A stretch of DNA of 64,000 nt from Cunninghamella blakesleeana (GCA_017871115.1 JAFCIZ010000010.1:1-64000), one strand, 5' to 3'; positions 9,958 through 21,301 are shown, numbered from the stretch's first letter. A program made the numbers and translations. Notes: a model not told the origin generated them from the sequence alone.

Positions 9958-12900
9958 TTATTTTAATAATTTATATTTTTTCAAAGCTATATCTGTATTC
10001 CATTTCTGATCTTCTTTTATGCATTGCCAATGGTATGTCCAGAGTATGTAGAGTATATTACCTATTACTTCTAATTCCTCATTCGAAGTTTGTAATTGGA
10101 AAGTTACTTTTTGCCATATACTGTGTGGGTCTATTTTTATTTTATATTCAAAATATATACAACAGCGCCAGAAGGGAAGCTTTTTAGGGCAAGTTAGGAA
10201 CATATGTATATCATCTTCTTCTTCCGTTTGACATATTTCACACTTTGTATTTTGTGTATTATTTTTATATATTTATTTCCTGTTCTTTAGGGACGGGAGT
10301 TTCTGTATTAATAGACGCCACCAGCAGTCTCTTACTTTCAAAGAAATTTTTATTGACCAAAAGATCTTCCACTGTTTTTGCGACATCATTATTGCTGGAC
10401 TGTATTGGTTTGCGACCAGTGGTAGTGGTAACGTCGGTGGGTTTTGTCTGATCCAGAGTTTACGCAGGATTTTCGGTTTAGCCATATATGTTGGTATCTT
10501 CTTATTTTTATTAATAGTCAATATCCAGTGATCAAAGGATAAATCTATATTAGGGTCAGTGGTTTTCCTTGATATATTGATTGTTGCATATGTGTCTATA
10601 TATGGATGCCAATTTAATTCTTTGGACTGAAGTTTATTCATAATTAATTTCATGCTTTTTGATCGTGTTTTTTGGACATATCCTATGAATATGTTATGTT
10701 TTTTATCATATTCTAGGATGTCTTTAACCACCAAACTTGATAGTATACTTTCCAATTCTTTTATATCTGTATCTTCTTCAAAGGCTACTTTTAGAGGTAT
10801 ATACTGTAGTTGTTTTGCTGACCAATTTGTGGATATCGTTGGTCTTGGTAGTCTTTTAATTAATTTATCCAAGTGATTTAGATGTGGCATTTTTTTAAGC
10901 TTATTATTTCTTTTCTCGGTTGTAAACATGAACGGTATAGTAGATCTTTGTTCAGTGTAGAATTGAATAAGTATATTGATTACTCCTGTTAGAGGATTAC
11001 AATTCACATGTTTTAAAAGCTTATGTAGGTAAACATTGTGTAAGGCTAGGAATTGATCTTTAATGCTTATTATACCAAGTCCGCCTTTTAATTTATCTTC
11101 TGTACTAAAAGCTAAGGATGGACGTGGATGAAAAGGATATATAAATCGTCTTATTAATGCTGATACCTTGTTGATGAAATCATCTGAAACTATAGTAACT
11201 CTTAGTAAGTGCCAAATTTTTGCCATTAAGAGTGAATTTGCTACCATTGCTCTTCCTTTTATTGATAAGTTTCTAGATTTATATATTTTTACATGGTTTT
11301 CAAGTTTCTGTAATAATGTGTCTAGGTGATTAACAAGTTGATCTTTCTTACTATATAAAGGATATCCTAGATATTTAACCGCGTTTTGACTAGTGTTGTC
11401 ATGCCAAGCAATATTATGTTGTTGGGCTATATTCATCCAATTAATATTTTGTTTACCTGTAAGTGATAACATAGTTGTTTTTGATAAATTCATTTTTGCA
11501 TTTGATGCATTACTATAAGTTTGCAAGATGTTTTGTAGATGGTCCCATTCCTGCGTGTTTTGTAAAAATATGATAACATCATCAGCATATGCTAATGTTT
11601 TGGTGATAATATTTGACTTGATGGCTAGATTATTTTCATATTTCCACTTTTTTGGTTCTGGTATTGGACAGCCTTTTATAAAAGGACAAGAGAGGATTTT
11701 CCGTAATAATGGCTCTATTGCAATATTAAATAATAATGGTGATAATGGATCCCCTTGTCTTAAACCTCTTTGTTGGTGAACTGGTGTTGATATCCATTCA
11801 TTTATTGCTATGTTTATCTGTGTTTTAAAGAAAAGGTTTTTGACAATTTCAGTGAAGTTATCAGGTATACCAAAATGTTGCATAACTATTGATAAGTATT
11901 CAGGGTGGACGCGATCGTATGCTTTTTCTTGATCAAGTAATATACCTATTGCAGGATCCGATGGGTTAACATTGCGGATGTGTTGCATTAGATTTTGGGT
12001 GATCCATCCATTATCTGATATATGTCTATCTTTTATGAAGCCTGTTTGGAAAGGATTGATGATAAAAGGTAACACTTTTTGTAGGCGTATGGTAATAATT
12101 TTAGTGAAAATTTTTGCATCACAGTTTATTAATGATAACGGTCTCCAATTAGATAACAGTTCTCTATCCCCTTTTTTAAATAATAATACCATTTTTGTTT
12201 CTGTCCATGAACTTGGATATATACCTTTGATTGCATCATTTATTATTTTTTCTAATAAATCCATAAATTGTGTGCAATTTTCACTGAGGAACATATATAC
12301 TTCAAAACAAATACCATCTAAACCGGGGCTTTTGTTTCTAGGGCTATGATCTATCATATGTATGATCGTTTCTTTGGAAATAGCATTGGTTAGCTGGGTT
12401 TTGTATTCTTTAGGTATGATATCTTTGGGCGTTTCTTTTAGTAAGTATTCTATCTCTTTTTTGTCAATTGGTGTAGGTGTATATAGATTTTTATAAAAAG
12501 AGTGAGCCATGCTGATCATCCCACTTGGTGTTGTTGCTATTTTGTTTGTATTAGGATCTTTTATTTGTGTAATAGTAACTGCTTTTTGACGTTGTTTCAA
12601 GGTATTATAAAAATATTTACTGTTAGTTTCACCTTTTTCTTTCCAATTGGTGTTGGTCCTTATTATCATTTTATCTATTACATTAATTGTTTCTTTTTCT
12701 ATTTCTTTTTCTATGTTAATCATTTGTTCAGAAACCTGTTGGTCTATTTGATTTTTCAGAGACTCTATTCTTTGTTGATTCAAGTATCGCAATCTATTTT
12801 TCTTGTGTGCAGCTTTGGATTTGCTGTATTGTATAGCACAATTTTTAATGGTTGCTTTTAGGTTATCCCATTGTTCCTGTATGGATGCATATTTGACATT

Positions 12901-13752
12901 ACATGCTTGTAGGGCAGTTAATGTTTTTAACAGTAATTCCGTGAAATTCTGATCATTTATTAGTAATGGGTTGAACCTCCATGTGCCCGGGCCAATTGAT
13001 GTATTTGCTTTATTTATAGTTATCTTTAGCATATTATGGTCTGTCCATATATAAGGTAGGTGTTGATTAACAGAGTCATGTAAGTGTGGGATTAAGTCCT
13101 TGGTGCAAAGAATGTAATCTAAAGTGTTCCTTTTGTCACCACTAATGTACGTTGGGGCTGGATTGTAGTTGTTGTGATCCGTTGAATGATGTATGTAGAA
13201 AATATCTGTGAATTTATTTTTAAATTCTTTAAAAGGTTTTTTTAAATCATGTCTTTGAATTGGTTTGTAGAAATTGATGTTGAAATCTCCTACTACTAAC
13301 CAATCTTTAGTAGCATTTTTTAGGATAGGATGTTGATTTAAATTTGTATAAAATTGAGGTTTCTTTTCTTTAGTTGCTGGAGCATAAATATTTGCTATGT
13401 TACATATTATGTTATTGTCTGTATTGTCTATAATTGTTGTGGTGATAATTCTTTGATCTATTGAGATAGATGTGTTGATAAGGCTTAATTTAGGATTAAG
13501 AGATATGATGGCACAATGTTTTGAAACCACATATTCTTTATTTTGAAAACTTTGCTGAAAAGTTGTAAGATGTTTTTCTGTCATGTTATTTGGTGTGTGT
13601 ACTAATACTTCTTGTAAACATATAATATCTGATTTGTTGATGGTGTTAGATCGGATGAATTTTGAGATTTGTTTATGTATATTGTTATTGCCTATTTTTA
13701 AAAAGCCTCTGGCATTAAGAGAGGCTATGTTCATGCTATTGTTATTATTCAT
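9958..13752 (-). pseudogene. LINE ORF2 (APE endonuclease-reverse transcriptase), one premature stop
   Basis: Non-LTR retrotransposon polyprotein. The APE-type endonuclease lies at the N-terminus (NIASLNARGF, GDFNINFY, TLDYILC, TDHNML). The reverse transcriptase follows at about 530-800 (NWRPLSLINCDAKIF, LLDQEKAYDR ~606, GLRQGDPLSPLLFN, AYADD ~720). A TAA at 10273-10275 (codon 1160) stops it, yet the same frame continues with no other stop to 9958. That continuation supplies the C-terminal zinc domain (CEICQTEEEDDIHMFLTC) and a total of 1264 codons, matching the sister ORFs of 1275 and 1260. The start ATG overlaps the ORF1 stop as ATGA, suggesting coupled reinitiation. One point mutation therefore separates it from an intact frame. 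Confidence 0.85.
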
Positions 13753-15137
13753 TTACGTTCATATTGATTGACCTTGGTGATAGAGGTCGAACGTAATTTA
13801 TTTTGATTCTGTATATAATTAGTCATTATTTTATTTTTACTATTTTTGTTATTTTTATTTTTAATATTACTGGTTGATAGGCCCATCATTTCTTTTTGAT
13901 CATCTATTCTGAGTTCTTTTTCATCATCAACCTTCATCGAGGTGGCCTTGTCATATGGTGCATGTTTAGATGCTGTTAACGACTTTTCAGGTGAGTTTTG
14001 ATATAGATCATCATATTTTTTAGATGAGTTTTTATCATTTATTTTTCCATTAATTGATTCTATATCCATTTTTTCAGATTTCAATTGATCAATAGTTGTA
14101 TCTTCCTCCATAGGAATAATAGTTATTTTACTATTATCCATGTTATCTTCCATTTCCATGTTGACAATTATATTTTCATTATTACTAGTGTTATTATCAT
14201 CATTCATTTTCTTTTTTTCTTTTATTTCTATAGCCTTCGTTTCTTTAAGTTCTTTAGTATCTACAATGTAGCTGTCAATTTCTTCATTGAAGGACTTTTC
14301 TTTATCTTGAGTGTAGAATTTTCTACAGTTTCTTGCTATATGTCCTTTTCCATTACAATTGTAGCATTTAAGGTCTGCTAATGCTGGACATTCTTTTTTG
14401 ATATGCCCAGTTTTTCTGCAATGATTGCAAACCTTTGGAGCCCCTTTGAAGTAAGCAGGAAGGTATCTATCCCAAGCACTTAGGAATAGCATCCGTTGTA
14501 AGGGCTCATAGTTTCCTGTTTTAGAAGACCTGTTGAGAAGAACGCTGACTTCACCTTCAAAGTATCCACTATCTTTTAAAATAAGTATTTGGGCTACTTG
14601 TCCATAACAATTAAGAGATTGAATCAACATATCTTTAAATTTATCTTCTTCTTCAGGTGGGACGCCTAAAATATACACTCTAGTCATTTCAGGCATTTCA
14701 TTAGTATTTTCCATACAAGGAGTACCACGATGTACTATTCCATCAATGGTAATACCTTTGCTGATAGCTTCTTTTCTATCAGTTTCATTAGCAAACTTAG
14801 CTTCAATGAGCAAGTTTTGTTTTGTATTATTTTCTTTAGGTTTATTAATACAATGGAAACCTAGTACTCTACCACATGTATCTTCAATTAACTTATATGC
14901 ATCTCTATAATGAGTGCAAAAAGGCATTTCAAATAACACAGCATTACTATGTAATGCTTGTTGTAAAATTACTTCAACTCTATGTATACGAAGCTGGTCT
15001 TGTAATTCTGGGTGTTCATATACCTTAATTTTTTCCATAGCTCTGCGTTGCATTGCTATTTCACGTCCATTATTTGTTTTTGGAACCTTTAATTCCAGGC
15101 CCCTTGAGACAATTTCGGTCCATGTCAAAATTGTCAT
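13749..15137 (-). CDS. LINE family B ORF1, RNA-binding zinc-knuckle protein
   Basis: Intact frame of 462 aa starting MTILTWTEIVSRGLEL. The N-terminal domain includes the VYEHPELQDQLRIHR segment. A probable RRM-like fold follows around residues 145-205 (MTRVYILGVPPEEED, GYFEGEVSVLLNRSS). Two CCHC knuckles lie near residues 230-265 (CNHCRKTGHIKKEC and CYNCNGKGHIARNC). The C-terminal third is Asn/Lys/Asp-rich and probably disordered. By family knowledge it binds the element RNA and chaperones it into the RNP. The TGA overlaps the ORF2 ATG by the sequence ATGA. A run of about ten C immediately precedes AGA-ATG in sense. Confidence 0.9.
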   Translation of the reverse strand: MTILTWTEIVSRGLELKVPKTNNGREIAMQRRAMEKIKVYEHPELQDQLRIHRVEVILQQALHSNAVLFEMPFCTHYRDAYKLIEDTCGRVLGFHCINKPKENNTKQNLLIEAKFANETDRKEAISKGITIDGIVHRGTPCMENTNEMPEMTRVYILGVPPEEEDKFKDMLIQSLNCYGQVAQILILKDSGYFEGEVSVLLNRSSKTGNYEPLQRMLFLSAWDRYLPAYFKGAPKVCNHCRKTGHIKKECPALADLKCYNCNGKGHIARNCRKFYTQDKEKSFNEEIDSYIVDTKELKETKAIEIKEKKKMNDDNNTSNNENIIVNMEMEDNMDNSKITIIPMEEDTTIDQLKSEKMDIESINGKINDKNSSKKYDDLYQNSPEKSLTASKHAPYDKATSMKVDDEKELRIDDQKEMMGLSTSNIKNKNNKNSKNKIMTNYIQNQNKLRSTSITKVNQYERK

Positions 15138-15288
15138 TCTGGGGGGGGGGGTTTTTTTTTTGAGAAAATTCTAGTTAAGCACAGTTAACTTGTTATACTG
15201 AGTAAACTGGTTAATTAGAAATTTAAGTATATTTAGTACTTGTTTTTTGTTTGTTGCTTGTTGTTTTTGTTGTTAGTTGGGTTGTTAG

Positions 15289-15348
15289 TGTCTGTCTGTT
15301 CCGTGTAAACTTTTATCCGTGTACGATAGTGTTCGTTAAGCGAAAGAG
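15289..15348 (-). promoter_or_regulatory. LINE 5' leader module (family B)
   Basis: In sense it begins CTCTTTCGCTTAACG and carries CACGGATAAAAG and GGAACAGACAGAC. It is the family B version of a module that precedes every B, C and E ORF1 in the window. A promoter or 5'UTR role is inferred from its constant position. Confidence 0.6.
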
Positions 15349-15485
15349 ATTTCGAACGGTTTTTTTTTTGTATTAAAAAGGCAAACTTTATTTAAATGCA
15401 TTATATTACCATTAAATATACTAAACTAAATTATTCAAACTTTAGGAAACTCTTCTATTTTTTTTTTTTTTTTTAATGAATTAAA

Positions 15486-18400
15486 TTATTTGATATCTAA
15501 ACTATTGCTATTATGAGTATTAAAAAGTAACCAGGTTGTTAATGCCCAATCTGTTCTCCACATTCTTTTTTCAAATATAGAATTCCAATGGTGTTGCCAA
15601 ATTGTATTAATAATGTTACCTATTAGAATTAATGAATCTTTCTTGGGTTTTGTATTCCTGTTGAAAGATATTATTGGCCATATATTTTTAAATCTTTCTT
15701 GAGGAATATTATTTCGAAACATTATAGCTTTCCAGAATTCTTTTTTTGGTTTACATGACATTATAAAGTGTTCCTCACTTTCGTGTTCTTGGCAAAACGC
15801 GCATATGGACGTTTGATACTTCATGGGGGATATGTGATGTAATCTTGACCTTGTTGGTAATTTATTGATTAATATCCTCCACCAAACTTCTATGGCTTTA
15901 TGGGGAATTTGTAATTGCCAGAAAAGCATCCAATCTTTTTTTCCTAAGTTGCAGGCTGGTATTTGAGACAAAGGGGGGTGTTTAAAGGCAAATATTGGAG
16001 GATCTTTATTTCTCCAAAAGCGACGTAATACATTAGGAGAGGCATGACATACTAGTATAGGCTTCTTTTTGTCTGAACTTAAGTACCAGTGATTAATTAT
16101 ATCTGTTTCCTTCCCATTATTGGGATTTATCCGAGGGTTAAAAATGTAGGAGCTTAGTTGTGGGAGAGGTTTTAGATAATCAAACATTAGTAGGGATATT
16201 ATTTCTTTGTATACTTTATATTTTTTGAAACTTGGATCATTAAAATTTTTAACCAACCAGTTAGAAGGAATCTTTTTCTTTATATCGGGGCCATTTTTGA
16301 GTAGCCTTGACTTGATATTGGGAGTTAAAGCTAATTTTAAAGGAATGTGATTTATAGCAGAGGTGGGCCAATGTGAAGTTATATCTATTGGTGGTAGTGT
16401 TGATATAATATTGATGATGTGGCTCATATGGGGTAGCTTTTTGAATTTTTTACTTATTGTTAGAGGGTCTAGTAAAATTGGTATGACTGATGATTGTTTA
16501 GTATAATATGCAATATAGCATCTAAACGTATCGAAGAGAAAATTATTCTTGTTATTGATTAACATCTTTTGAATATATACCATGTGAAGGGCTTTATGTT
16601 GTTGATTGATATTAATAAGATTAATACCACCTTGATTTTTAGGTGCACAAAGTAATCGGTAGGACGGTTTGGGGAAAAAAGGAACAACATATTCGTATAT
16701 TTTCTTTTTTATTTTAGCAAGCCATTTATCTGGTACAATTGTCACTCTTAATATATGCCATAGACGGGATAGTAGGAGAGAGTTGACTATTAATGATCTA
16801 CCTCTGATTGATAATGATCTTTGCTTTAGAATATTTATCTGATTATTCAGTTTATTTTCTGTATTTAATAGGAAAGAAGATAATTGCATCTCGTTTGTAT
16901 AAAGAGGGTATCCTAGGTAGGTGATTGCTGATGGGCTGTTGCTATCATGCCATGAGATATTTTCAGAATTAGCTACATACTTCCAAACTTTATGAGGCGT
17001 TCCAGTAAGGGAGAACATAACTGTTTTCTGGAAATTAACTTTAGCATTGCTGGCATCACCGTATAGTTGTAATAGACCTTTAAGGTAAAACCATTCTTCT
17101 AAATTTCTTATGAAAATTAATAAATCGTCTGCATATGCTAAGATTTTCAGACTATTATTATTATATCCATCTTCTTTATTATCTTCATCTTGTGGACAGT
17201 TATAGCTTGGTGCACTCTTTGTGATTGGTATTCCTTTTATATTTTTTTCATCAAGTAAAAGGCGTAGCAGAGGTTCAAAGGCTATATTAAAGAGTAGGGG
17301 AGAAATAGGATCTCCTTGTCTTAGACCACGTTGTTGCATTATTGGGGACGCAATCCATCCATTAATTGACAGGTGAATTTTTGTTTGGAAGAAAAGGTCT
17401 TGGATTGTATTATTAAATTGAGCAGGGAAGTTGAAACGCTCCATTACTTTTTTGAGATAAAGAGGATGTATCCTATCATATGCTTTTTCTTGATCTAATA
17501 ATATTCCTATCGACTCATTTTTTGGGTCATTATTGGATAAATGTGTCATCATTGATTGAGTGATCCAACCATTATCCGAAATGAGACGATTTGGCATGAA
17601 TCCCGTCTGGTAAGGATTGATTAATTTATGTAAACATTGATTTAATCTGTTAGCCAACATTTTGGTGAAAATTTTAGCATCACAGTTTATTAGAGATAAT
17701 GGGCGCCAGTTTTGTAGTAACGTTTTATCTCCTTTTTTATAAAAAAGTATCATTCTTGTTTCTTTCCATGAATCTGGTTTATTCCCTTTGATAGCATCAT
17801 CTAATATTCCTTTAAATAGGTCTAATAGTCTTGGATATATCCTTATAATCAATTTGTAGAATTCAAAACCTAGACCATCCAGCCCAGGACTTCTCCTATC
17901 AGGACTATATTGAATTGTATTTAAAATATCCACTTTTTGAAAGGGAGAGATTAGAAAGTCTTGGTCTTTATTAGAGATTCTAGCTTGACTTGGTATGTTA
18001 TCAATAAGAACCTTTATAGATCTTAGATCAATACTATCTGTACTATATAGTTTTTTGTAAAAGTTCCTTGCTTCTTTAATAATACTGTTTTTGTCTGAGT
18101 ACATTTCTTTTGTTTCATGATTTTGGATAGGAGTGATGGTCATTTTCTTAGTTCTAGTTTTTAAGGAGTTAAAGAAATATTTATTATTTCTTTCACCTTT
18201 TTCAGTCCATAATGCATTAGATCTAATAATTAGTTGTTGGGTCTTTAATTCATATAATTTGTCCAATTTCTGTTCGATACTAGCTATATCTTTTAGGTCA
18301 GAAGTAGACGATCTTTTATCCTGAAGTATTTGTATCTCAGTTTTGTATCTTTTGGATTTATTAGCATTATAATAAATAGTACATTCTTTTACTTTTAGTT

Positions 18401-19313
18401 TGATTCTATCCCATAGTGCTTGTTTGTTTATATTTTTATCATCAACATCTATTAGTAGATTATGCATCACTTTTTCCAATATTAGATGGTATTCTTTATC
18501 ATGAAGTAGTTGTGGATTGAATCTCCAGGAACCAGGTCCTAACTCCATATTATTTTTTAAATTTAAAGATGTAGAAATCATGTGGTGGTCTGTCCATACT
18601 TGAGGGATATAATCTACCCTAGTATTTGTTAGATCAGGTATAAGAGCAGGTGATGCAAAAATATAGTCAATGGTAGAAAAGTAATTGCCTCTTTTGAAGG
18701 TAGGTAAGGGAGAATAGGTATTTCCTACATTGGTATTATTTAGGGACGATATATCAATAAAATTAGTGAAGAGGTAATTAATCCATGTTTGATTGTTTCT
18801 GAAGGATTGATGTTGATGATTGTATAAATGAAGATTAAAATCACCTAAAATTATATGTCTTTCTGGTTCAGATGAGTTCGAAATTTGAGGGTTGTTTAAA
18901 ATATTCTTATAAAATTCTTCCTTTTCATAATTATCAGCTGGGGCATAGATGTTTGTTATTTGGCATATAGATTGATTATTATTATTATTTATGATTATAG
19001 CTGTCATTATCCTTTCTTCTGTGCTGATACTTTCATTTATAAAATTTAAATTTGGATTAATAACTATTATTGCAATGTGTTTTGAAAAAATATTTTTTGA
19101 ATTTGGGAATAGGGAAAGGAGTGTTTGTATGTCTTGTTGGCTTAAATGAGCTTGTTTTCTGTAATGTGATAGTTCTTGTAAGCAAAGAATATCTATTTTA
19201 GGGTATATATCTGTCCGTAAGAAACGAGCGAATTCTTTTTGTGTTTTTATTGATTTTAGTTTGAATACACTGCGTGCATTCAAAGTGGCGATATTAATGT
19301 TTGATAATGGCAT
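15486..19313 (-). CDS. LINE ORF2, APE endonuclease-reverse transcriptase, intact
   Basis: 1275 aa, ATG at 19313. The endonuclease domain shows NIATLNARSVF, QELSHYR, GDFNLHLY, STIDYIFAS and TDHHMI, the catalytic landmarks of the APE family. The RT domain shows NWRPLSLINCDAKIF, LLDQEKAYDRIHP, QRGLRQGDPISPLLFN and AYADDLLIF near residue 724. The C-terminus has the PHKAIEVWWRILINKLPT segment and a zinc domain, CAFCQEHESEEHFIMSC. No RNase H domain was recognised. It is separated from ORF1 by 44 bp of TA-rich repeat (19314-19357). Its own ORF1 is truncated, so if active it would need a partner copy. Confidence 0.9.
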   Translation of the reverse strand: MPLSNINIATLNARSVFKLKSIKTQKEFARFLRTDIYPKIDILCLQELSHYRKQAHLSQQDIQTLLSLFPNSKNIFSKHIAIIVINPNLNFINESISTEERIMTAIIINNNNNQSICQITNIYAPADNYEKEEFYKNILNNPQISNSSEPERHIILGDFNLHLYNHQHQSFRNNQTWINYLFTNFIDISSLNNTNVGNTYSPLPTFKRGNYFSTIDYIFASPALIPDLTNTRVDYIPQVWTDHHMISTSLNLKNNMELGPGSWRFNPQLLHDKEYHLILEKVMHNLLIDVDDKNINKQALWDRIKLKVKECTIYYNANKSKRYKTEIQILQDKRSSTSDLKDIASIEQKLDKLYELKTQQLIIRSNALWTEKGERNNKYFFNSLKTRTKKMTITPIQNHETKEMYSDKNSIIKEARNFYKKLYSTDSIDLRSIKVLIDNIPSQARISNKDQDFLISPFQKVDILNTIQYSPDRRSPGLDGLGFEFYKLIIRIYPRLLDLFKGILDDAIKGNKPDSWKETRMILFYKKGDKTLLQNWRPLSLINCDAKIFTKMLANRLNQCLHKLINPYQTGFMPNRLISDNGWITQSMMTHLSNNDPKNESIGILLDQEKAYDRIHPLYLKKVMERFNFPAQFNNTIQDLFFQTKIHLSINGWIASPIMQQRGLRQGDPISPLLFNIAFEPLLRLLLDEKNIKGIPITKSAPSYNCPQDEDNKEDGYNNNSLKILAYADDLLIFIRNLEEWFYLKGLLQLYGDASNAKVNFQKTVMFSLTGTPHKVWKYVANSENISWHDSNSPSAITYLGYPLYTNEMQLSSFLLNTENKLNNQINILKQRSLSIRGRSLIVNSLLLSRLWHILRVTIVPDKWLAKIKKKIYEYVVPFFPKPSYRLLCAPKNQGGINLININQQHKALHMVYIQKMLINNKNNFLFDTFRCYIAYYTKQSSVIPILLDPLTISKKFKKLPHMSHIINIISTLPPIDITSHWPTSAINHIPLKLALTPNIKSRLLKNGPDIKKKIPSNWLVKNFNDPSFKKYKVYKEIISLLMFDYLKPLPQLSSYIFNPRINPNNGKETDIINHWYLSSDKKKPILVCHASPNVLRRFWRNKDPPIFAFKHPPLSQIPACNLGKKDWMLFWQLQIPHKAIEVWWRILINKLPTRSRLHHISPMKYQTSICAFCQEHESEEHFIMSCKPKKEFWKAIMFRNNIPQERFKNIWPIISFNRNTKPKKDSLILIGNIINTIWQHHWNSIFEKRMWRTDWALTTWLLFNTHNSNSLDIK

Positions 19314-19325
19314 GTAATATTATTA

Positions 19326-19357
<32 letters not shown>

Positions 19358-20404
19358 TTAGAATTGATTTTTATTAGTGCTATCAACTCTTGTTTTAGAT
19401 AAAGTATTAATTCTAGAATTGATTTTGTTGACTTCTTGTGAAACAGGCTGTTTCTTTGTATTTCCACCATTTAATAATCTTTTCTTAATTACTATTTTAT
19501 TTCCATCTTTCATTTCTGTATCTTTTATATAGTGTTGATTGGTATGATTATTATCATCACAATCCATAGTGGTCCTTTTGCTTACAGGAGCATATTTGGA
19601 AGCAAGAGAACCATTTAACACTACAATGTCATCCTCTGGTTTAGTAATATCAATGATATCACATTCCATTATTGAATTATTGGTGATTTCTGAGGTTGAG
19701 GTGACCAAGTTGATTGCTTCTGTATTTTGATCTTTTGTTATTTCTTCTGAATCATTACTAAGTGACACTGTCATGGATTCTTTTTTGTTATTTCCCTCTG
19801 TACTTCCTGACTTTATAGTAATTGGATATGAAGCTACGGTCTTATTTTTATCTTCATTCGTCATTTTAGACTCTTTAATATAATTATTTAATTCTTTGGT
19901 AAAAGAAATTTCATTATTATTATTAATGTTATCATTATTATTAGTATTATTAATACTACTATAATAGTCTCTGCAATTTCTTGCTACGTGACCTCTTCCA
20001 TTGCAGTTATAGCACTTGATACTAGCTAATACCGGACAGTCTTTCTTCATATGACCTATTAATCGGCAGTGAAAGCATGCTTGAGGTGCACCTTTGAATT
20101 GGGCAGGGACGTATCTATCCCAATTACTATGGTAAAGCATTCTTTGAAGAGGTTCATAGCTTGACTCTTCTGATGATCTATTCAAAAGAACACTAACTTC
20201 TCCTTCGAAGTAACCATTATCTTTTAGAATTAAAATTTGAACCACTTGACCATAACATTTCAATGATTCTATTAACCAAGATTTGAGGGTGTCTTCATCT
20301 TCTGGGGGTACCCCTGAGAGATAAACTCTAGTCATTGCAGGAATAGCATTCATATTATCGTAGCATGGAGTACCATGATAATCAATGTCATCTATGGTTA
20401 TACC
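19358..20404 (-). pseudogene. LINE ORF1, C-terminal two thirds only
   Basis: The open frame begins at the LTR edge with GITIDDIDYHGTPC and continues through TRVYLSGVPPEDED, GYFEGEVSVLLNRSS and two CCHC knuckles (CFHCRLIGHMKKDC, CYNCNGRGHVARNC) to an Asn-rich tail. The frame reaches a few codons into the LTR-like repeat but no ATG is present there; the nearest start-like codon is TTG at 20419. The matching N-terminus across the LTR (20814-21301) overlaps this piece by about 24 homologous residues, so the two halves are from different copies. Confidence 0.85.
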
Positions 20405-20813
20405 TGTTGAATTTATCAATTAAAATTATACCAAAAATTAAAAACAAAGAAATATTGTGAAACTTTTGGTTAACCTTTATTCAAATGTAAAAGACAAGGG
20501 TTGTATTTATACCTTTTAGTGGATTGGTGACACTGGGCTTAGTTTATATGTTATATAATATGAAAATAGAATTATAAAGTTATCTAGTAAAGGTAACGTG
20601 AATTAGAATGGAGTTTAAAGTATGTCTATGGTAATGGATCTGCGGGATTAGAAGATTTAAAGTTATAGCATAGCATAAGCTAATAGGAATAGATCATTTT
20701 GTATCAGGTACACAGTAGTGATTTTATAGTAAATATTAAATATCTCATATGTATTATAAGTGTATTATAATTATGAAGTCATTTAATATTGTTATTATAT
20801 GGTAAATACAACA
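20405..20813 (-). mobile_element. solo LTR-like repeat, full length 409 bp
   Basis: Inverted termini TGTTG...CAACA, with the TATAAATA box near 20507-20514 on the minus strand and the AATAAA equivalent near 20481. The flanks ATACC and GGTGG do not match. It lies between two ORF1 halves that come from different LINEs. Its promoter would point into the truncated ORF1-ORF2 to its left. Confidence 0.8.
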
Positions 20814-21301
20814 GGTGGAGTTGCTGAATTATTTATTTTGCTTGGGCTTGCTTTATAAAGTAGTTCATCTATGATGAAACCTTTTTCAATTGCTTCCTCA
20901 GCGTGTTTATTATCCTTGAAATTTATACCTAACAGTATGGTACCTCTCGTGTTACCATGACGACTATACGGAGTAACACCTTCTATTTCACCTATTTGGG
21001 ACTCAATTAGCTTGTAGATTTCCTTATTTGAGAGCCCATGTTTCTTAGGAAGTTCGAAGAGCACAGAGTCTTCCTCCAAAGCGCGTTGTGCAATTTGTTC
21101 TGCCTTATGAATTCTTAAGTGATCTTTAAGAAGATCATCTTCATACATGACTTCATGAGCAATATTTATTTGCTCTCCATAGATATTTTTATTTTGCATG
21201 GCATTAGGTATTCTTTTTTCCATACCTTTCGCCACTTTTTCTGCCCATGTTTCCCCGATTCCATTTCGAGGAAGATGGTTAGAATCTTCAGTATTAGACA
21301 T
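20814..21301 (-). pseudogene. LINE family E ORF1, N-terminal part
   Basis: ATG at 21301, MSNTEDSNHLPRNGIGETW, then EQINIAHEVMYEDDLLKDH, SNKEIYKLIESQIGEIEG and YKASPSKINNSATPP, where the LTR-like repeat takes over. The frame is open throughout but lacks the RRM-like region and zinc knuckles. A family E leader (21415-21454) stands upstream in sense. Confidence 0.85.

Larger units (their letters stand above)
9802..15348 (-). mobile_element. family B LINE (B1), full length, ORF2 with one nonsense codon
   Basis: Bounded on the right by the leader module (15289-15348) and on the left by a poly(T) at 9802-9811, preceded in sense by the 3' tag TTTTAATACA. The order in sense is leader, poly-A/poly-C tract, ORF1 (15137-13749), ORF2 (13752-9958) and a 3'UTR with a TA repeat near 9930. 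No flanking duplication was found; both ends abut other LINE pieces. Confidence 0.85.
15361..20404 (-). mobile_element. LINE (B2): intact ORF2, ORF1 cut by LTR-like repeat
   Basis: The 3' end is the poly(T) at 15361-15370 next to GTATTAAAAAGG, in sense the tag TTTTTAATACA-poly(A). A second T run at 15458-15474 lies inside the 3'UTR. ORF2 is intact. ORF1 begins only at the LTR boundary 20404. A head from another element continues beyond the LTR (20814-21454), so the whole 15361-21454 is a chimera. Confidence 0.8.

Noticed and set aside
15289..15348. Leader considered as an HDV-like or hammerhead ribozyme
   Set aside because: The invariant hammerhead core (CUGAUGA with GAAA) is absent, and no HDV double-pseudoknot pairing could be drawn by eye.
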